Shown: positions 14,003 to 15,408 of the stretch, piece by piece
Position numbering within the stretch: the first letter of the stretch is position 1
Layout of the letters: every line of letters starts with the position of its first letter
Assembly (NCBI GenBank): GCA_025935735.1
Contig: JAICUS010000070.1
Coordinates: forward strand, 1-15,408
Reading direction: 5' to 3'
DNA from: Solirubrobacteraceae bacterium
GTDB taxonomy: Bacteria; Actinomycetota; Thermoleophilia; Solirubrobacterales; Solirubrobacteraceae
Length of the DNA: 15,408 bases
Notes under the pieces: generated by a model
Seen by the model: only the letters and a program-made list of their open reading frames with translations
Databases searched by the model: none
Told to the model about the DNA's origin: nothing
Position numbers and translations under genes: made by a program

Positions 14003-14019
14003 CAGGCGGCGGCATGCTA
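14003..14019 (-). promoter_or_regulatory. Predicted -10 region of the acyl-CoA carboxylase alpha gene
   Basis: Read on the minus strand, TAGCAT (14019-14014) precedes the ATG at 14002 by 11 nt, giving an expected leader of only about 4-5 nt. The hexamer is identical to the one before the lacI-family gene. On the plus strand the same bases (ATGCTA) are the first two codons of the divergent phosphatase gene. No convincing -35 box. Confidence 0.4.
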
Positions 14020-14592
14020 TCCGCCCGCATCGTCCTCGTCCGCCATGGCCAGTCCACCTGGAACGCCGAAGGCCGCCTCCAGGGCCAGGCCGACCCGCCG
14101 CTGTCCAAGCTCGGCCGCCGGGAGGCGGTGGCGCTGCGCGGCCTGCTCGCGGGCTTCCCGGCCGAGCGCGTGCTGAGCAGCGACCTGCGTCGCACCCGCG
14201 AGACGGCGGCGGCGCTCGGCCACCCGGAGGCTGCGCCCGATCCCGTGTGGCGCGAGATCGACGTGGGCGAGTGGGCGGGCCGGCTGCTGGCCGACCTGCC
14301 GGCGGGCCCGGAGCCGTCGTGGCGCGGCGGCGACCTGGTGCCGCCCGGCGGCGAGCACTGGGAGGAGCTGGCCGCGCGGGTGGCCGACGCGCTGGAGGCG
14401 CTGATGGCGGAGGGCGGCGACTGGCTCGTGGTCACCCACGGCGGCGTGATCCGGGCGGCCGTGTCCGGCGTCACCGGCGCGGACGCCCGGCGGATGGGCG
14501 GGCCGGGGAACGCCAGCGTGACCGTCCTGGAGCCCGGCCGGCTGGTCGCCTACGGCTGGACGCCCGACGGCTCCATCCCCGGTCTGTCATAG
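14014..14592 (+). CDS. Histidine phosphatase family protein (phosphoglycerate mutase-like)
   Basis: 192 residues. The branch 1 histidine phosphatase signature VLVRHGQSTWN (8-18) holds the phospho-accepting His11. Other catalytic-pocket residues are Arg60 in SSDLRRTRETA (55-65), Glu81 in EIDVGEWAG (81-89) and His142 in VVTHGGVIRA (139-148). The length fits the small broad-specificity phosphatases (GpmB/CobC/PhoE-like), not the roughly 250-residue glycolytic mutase, so a phosphatase is more likely; the substrate is unknown. The ATG at 14014 is preferred (AGGCGG just upstream); an in-frame TTG at 13993 would overlap the divergent accA start and add seven non-conserved residues. It sits alone between the two parts of the acyl-CoA carboxylase gene set, on the opposite strand, and ends with TAG. 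Confidence 0.92.
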   Translation: MLSARIVLVRHGQSTWNAEGRLQGQADPPLSKLGRREAVALRGLLAGFPAERVLSSDLRRTRETAAALGHPEAAPDPVWREIDVGEWAGRLLADLPAGPEPSWRGGDLVPPGGEHWEELAARVADALEALMAEGGDWLVVTHGGVIRAAVSGVTGADARRMGGPGNASVTVLEPGRLVAYGWTPDGSIPGLS

Positions 14593-14773
14593 CGCTGACT
14601 TTTGGTCAACTGGCCGCAAGTTCCCCTCCGGGGCGGCGTTCCAAGCCCCTGACGCCGCCCCCCTTCCTGGGGCCTTAGCGGGGGCGGTGACTGGGCCCAA
14701 GATTCGCCCAGTCCGATGCGGGAGCCGGTCGGCCGGCAATATGGGGCCGCCGCGCCGGCCGGTTACCCCGCGT
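14593..14773. other. Gene-free, hairpin-rich gap between convergent genes
   Basis: 181 nt without a credible ORF. It contains three consecutive perfect stems: GGGGCGGCG/CGCCGCCCC (9 bp, 14630-14661, 14-nt loop), GACTGGGC/GCCCAGTC (8 bp, 14689-14713, 9-nt loop) and CGGCCGGC/GCCGGCCG (8 bp, 14730-14761, 16-nt loop). A small AACT/AGTT stem lies at 14608-14622. Short C4/G4 pairs (14623-14633 and 14660-14672) could compete with the first stem. Between the stems are purine- and A-rich single-strand patches (ttccaag, ccaagattc, aatatgg) unlike the flanking coding DNA. It may be a two-way terminator or a structured RNA. I cannot match it to a named RNA family by eye. Confidence 0.55.
14730..14761 (-). 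terminator. Possible terminator hairpin after the epsilon-subunit gene
   Basis: An 8-bp pure-GC stem (CGGCCGGC/GCCGGCCG), extendable by G-T pairs, lies 12 nt beyond the epsilon-subunit stop. There is no U-run behind it. Actinobacterial terminators often lack one, but a GC palindrome in a GC-rich genome is weak evidence alone. Confidence 0.35.
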
Positions 14774-14971
14774 TCACCAGCCGGTCCGCACCGGCGCGAG
14801 GTCGACCGCCTCGCGCCGCGCGGCCTGCACCCACCCGCTCGGCCGCGTCTCGGCGGCCGCCGCCGGCGGCGCGGTGTCGCGCAGGAACTGCTCGATCGCC
14901 GCCAGTACGGCCGCGGCCTCCTCCGGCGAGGCGGAGGACCCGTGCAGCTCCAGGCGAGGGCGGCGGTTCAC
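14774..14971 (-). CDS. accE: Acyl-CoA carboxylase epsilon subunit
   Basis: A 65-residue protein read from GTG 14971, sharing a 4-nt GTGA overlap with the beta-subunit stop. It has a basic start ([20 protein letters not shown]), a helix ([16 protein letters not shown], 17-32), an Ala/Pro spacer and a C-terminal [12 protein letters not shown] motif (45-56). This short-protein pattern, especially the S-x-W-x-x-A-R-R-E-like tail directly behind a carboxyltransferase beta gene, matches the actinobacterial epsilon subunit (AccE/PccE). That small protein strengthens the contact between the biotin-carrying alpha and the beta subunits. It is too short to judge by composition alone, so the call rests on motif plus position. 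Its presence is a good actinobacterial marker. Confidence 0.85.
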   Translation of the reverse strand: MNRRPRLELHGSSASPEEAAAVLAAIEQFLRDTAPPAAAAETRPSGWVQAARREAVDLAPVRTGW

Positions 14972-15408
14972 AGCGGGATGTTCCCGTGCTTTCTGCGGGG
15001 GCCGGGCTCGCGCTTGGTCAGCAGCGTGGCGAACGCGGCGATCACCTTCGGGCGCGTCTCGTGCGGGACGAGCACGTCGTCCACGTACCCGCGCTCGGCC
15101 GCCGTGTACGGGTTGGCGAAGCGCGCCTTGTAGTCGTCGATCAGCTTCTCCCGGCGCTCGTCCGGAGTCGGCGAGGCCGCGATGTCGCGCCGGTGGATGA
15201 TGTTCACCGCGCCCTCCGGCCCCATCACGGCGATCTCGGCCGACGGCCAGGCGAAGTTGAAGTCGGCCAGCAGGTGCTTGGACGCCATGACGTCGTAGGC
15301 GCCGCCGTACGCCTTGCGGGTGATGACCGTGACCTTGGGCACCGTGGCCTCGGCGTAGGCGTAGAGCAGCTTCGCGCCGTGGCGGATGATCCCGCCCCAC
15401 TCCTGCGA
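14968..15408 (-). CDS. accD: Acyl-CoA carboxylase beta subunit (carboxyltransferase), 5' part outside window
   Basis: The last 146 residues of a roughly 510-530-residue biotin-dependent carboxyltransferase. The frame stays open to the right edge of the window. Recognisable C-terminal domain text: [20 protein letters not shown], then [20 protein letters not shown] (oxyanion-forming Gly-Gly in [10 protein letters not shown]), [20 protein letters not shown], an IIHRRDI helix, and the [19 protein letters not shown] stretch found in PccB/AccD proteins. It ends [15 protein letters not shown], the conserved C-terminal R-K-H-G-N-I-P-L tail. It transfers carboxyl from biotin on the alpha subunit to acetyl- or propionyl-CoA; the substrate-selecting residue lies near the visible part but I cannot assign it reliably. 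The stop overlaps the epsilon start, implying coupled translation. Confidence 0.96.
   Translation of the reverse strand, partial: SQEWGGIIRHGAKLLYAYAEATVPKVTVITRKAYGGAYDVMASKHLLADFNFAWPSAEIAVMGPEGAVNIIHRRDIAASPTPDERREKLIDDYKARFANPYTAAERGYVDDVLVPHETRPKVIAAFATLLTKREPGPRRKHGNIPL

Noticed and set aside
13993..14013. Upstream TTG start for the histidine phosphatase
   Set aside because: It would overlap the divergent carboxylase start and add seven residues before the conserved first strand; the ATG at 14014 has a better upstream purine stretch.
14593..14773. A known riboswitch (ZTP, c-di-AMP, c-di-GMP, cobalamin) suggested by the GGGCGGTGACTGGG-like text and multiple stems
   Set aside because: The conserved core strings I know for these classes are not present, and no gene starts downstream on either strand, so I kept it as an unassigned structured region.
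1..15408. Mobile elements, CRISPR arrays, tRNA/rRNA genes
   Set aside because: I saw no transposase or integrase motifs, no spaced direct-repeat array and no tRNA- or rRNA-like sequence; gaps between genes are too short apart from 14593-14773.

Overview
The window is about 15.4 kb of very GC-rich, tightly packed chromosomal DNA from an actinobacterium. The best clues are the small acyl-CoA carboxylase epsilon subunit directly behind the beta (carboxyltransferase) subunit, frequent GTG/TTG starts, 4-8 nt start/stop overlaps, and several promoters whose TANNNT -10 box sits exactly 7 nt before the start codon (leaderless-type transcripts). A member of Thermoleophilia/Solirubrobacterales is my inference; the sequence does not prove it.

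Layout. (1) 1-3192, minus strand: an NfeD-like membrane protein, a slipin/stomatin (SPFH) protein, then sucC and sucD (succinyl-CoA synthetase; sucD runs off the left edge), with junctions of 0, 16 and -4 nt. (2) 3267-4702, plus strand: a HAD-family hydrolase and an MBL-fold hydrolase, 2 nt apart. (3) 4692-6544, minus strand: a SIS-domain sugar-phosphate isomerase-like protein overlapped by an EamA/DMT transporter. These diverge from (4) a MocR-type (GntR plus aminotransferase) regulator at 6644-8095. The 99-bp gap between them holds direct repeats, a complete promoter for the SIS gene and a perfect palindrome just before the regulator's start. (5) 8004-8609, minus: a stand-alone membrane 'sensor' domain protein whose 3' end overlaps the regulator. 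(6) 8693-10954, plus: a LacI-family repressor and an MFS transporter whose -10 box lies inside a LacI-type palindromic operator. (7) 10927-14002, minus: the biotin carboxylase/biotin carrier alpha subunit of an acyl-CoA carboxylase, followed by an M20 metallopeptidase gene broken by one in-frame TAG. (8) 14014-14592, plus: a histidine phosphatase. (9) 14593-14773: a gene-free stretch with three consecutive hairpins. (10) 14774-15408, minus: the epsilon subunit and the 3' part of the carboxyltransferase beta subunit.

Functionally, most of the window is central metabolism: TCA-cycle SucCD, and acyl-CoA carboxylase that supplies malonyl- or methylmalonyl-CoA. Two small transporter/regulator modules (MocR-SIS-EamA and LacI-MFS) lie between these. 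I see no phage, insertion sequence, CRISPR, tRNA or rRNA. Nothing here is clearly a wholly new system. The observations most worth following are the amber codon in the M20 gene, the operator/promoter overlaps, the palindrome before mocR and the hairpin-rich gap at 14.6-14.77 kb.
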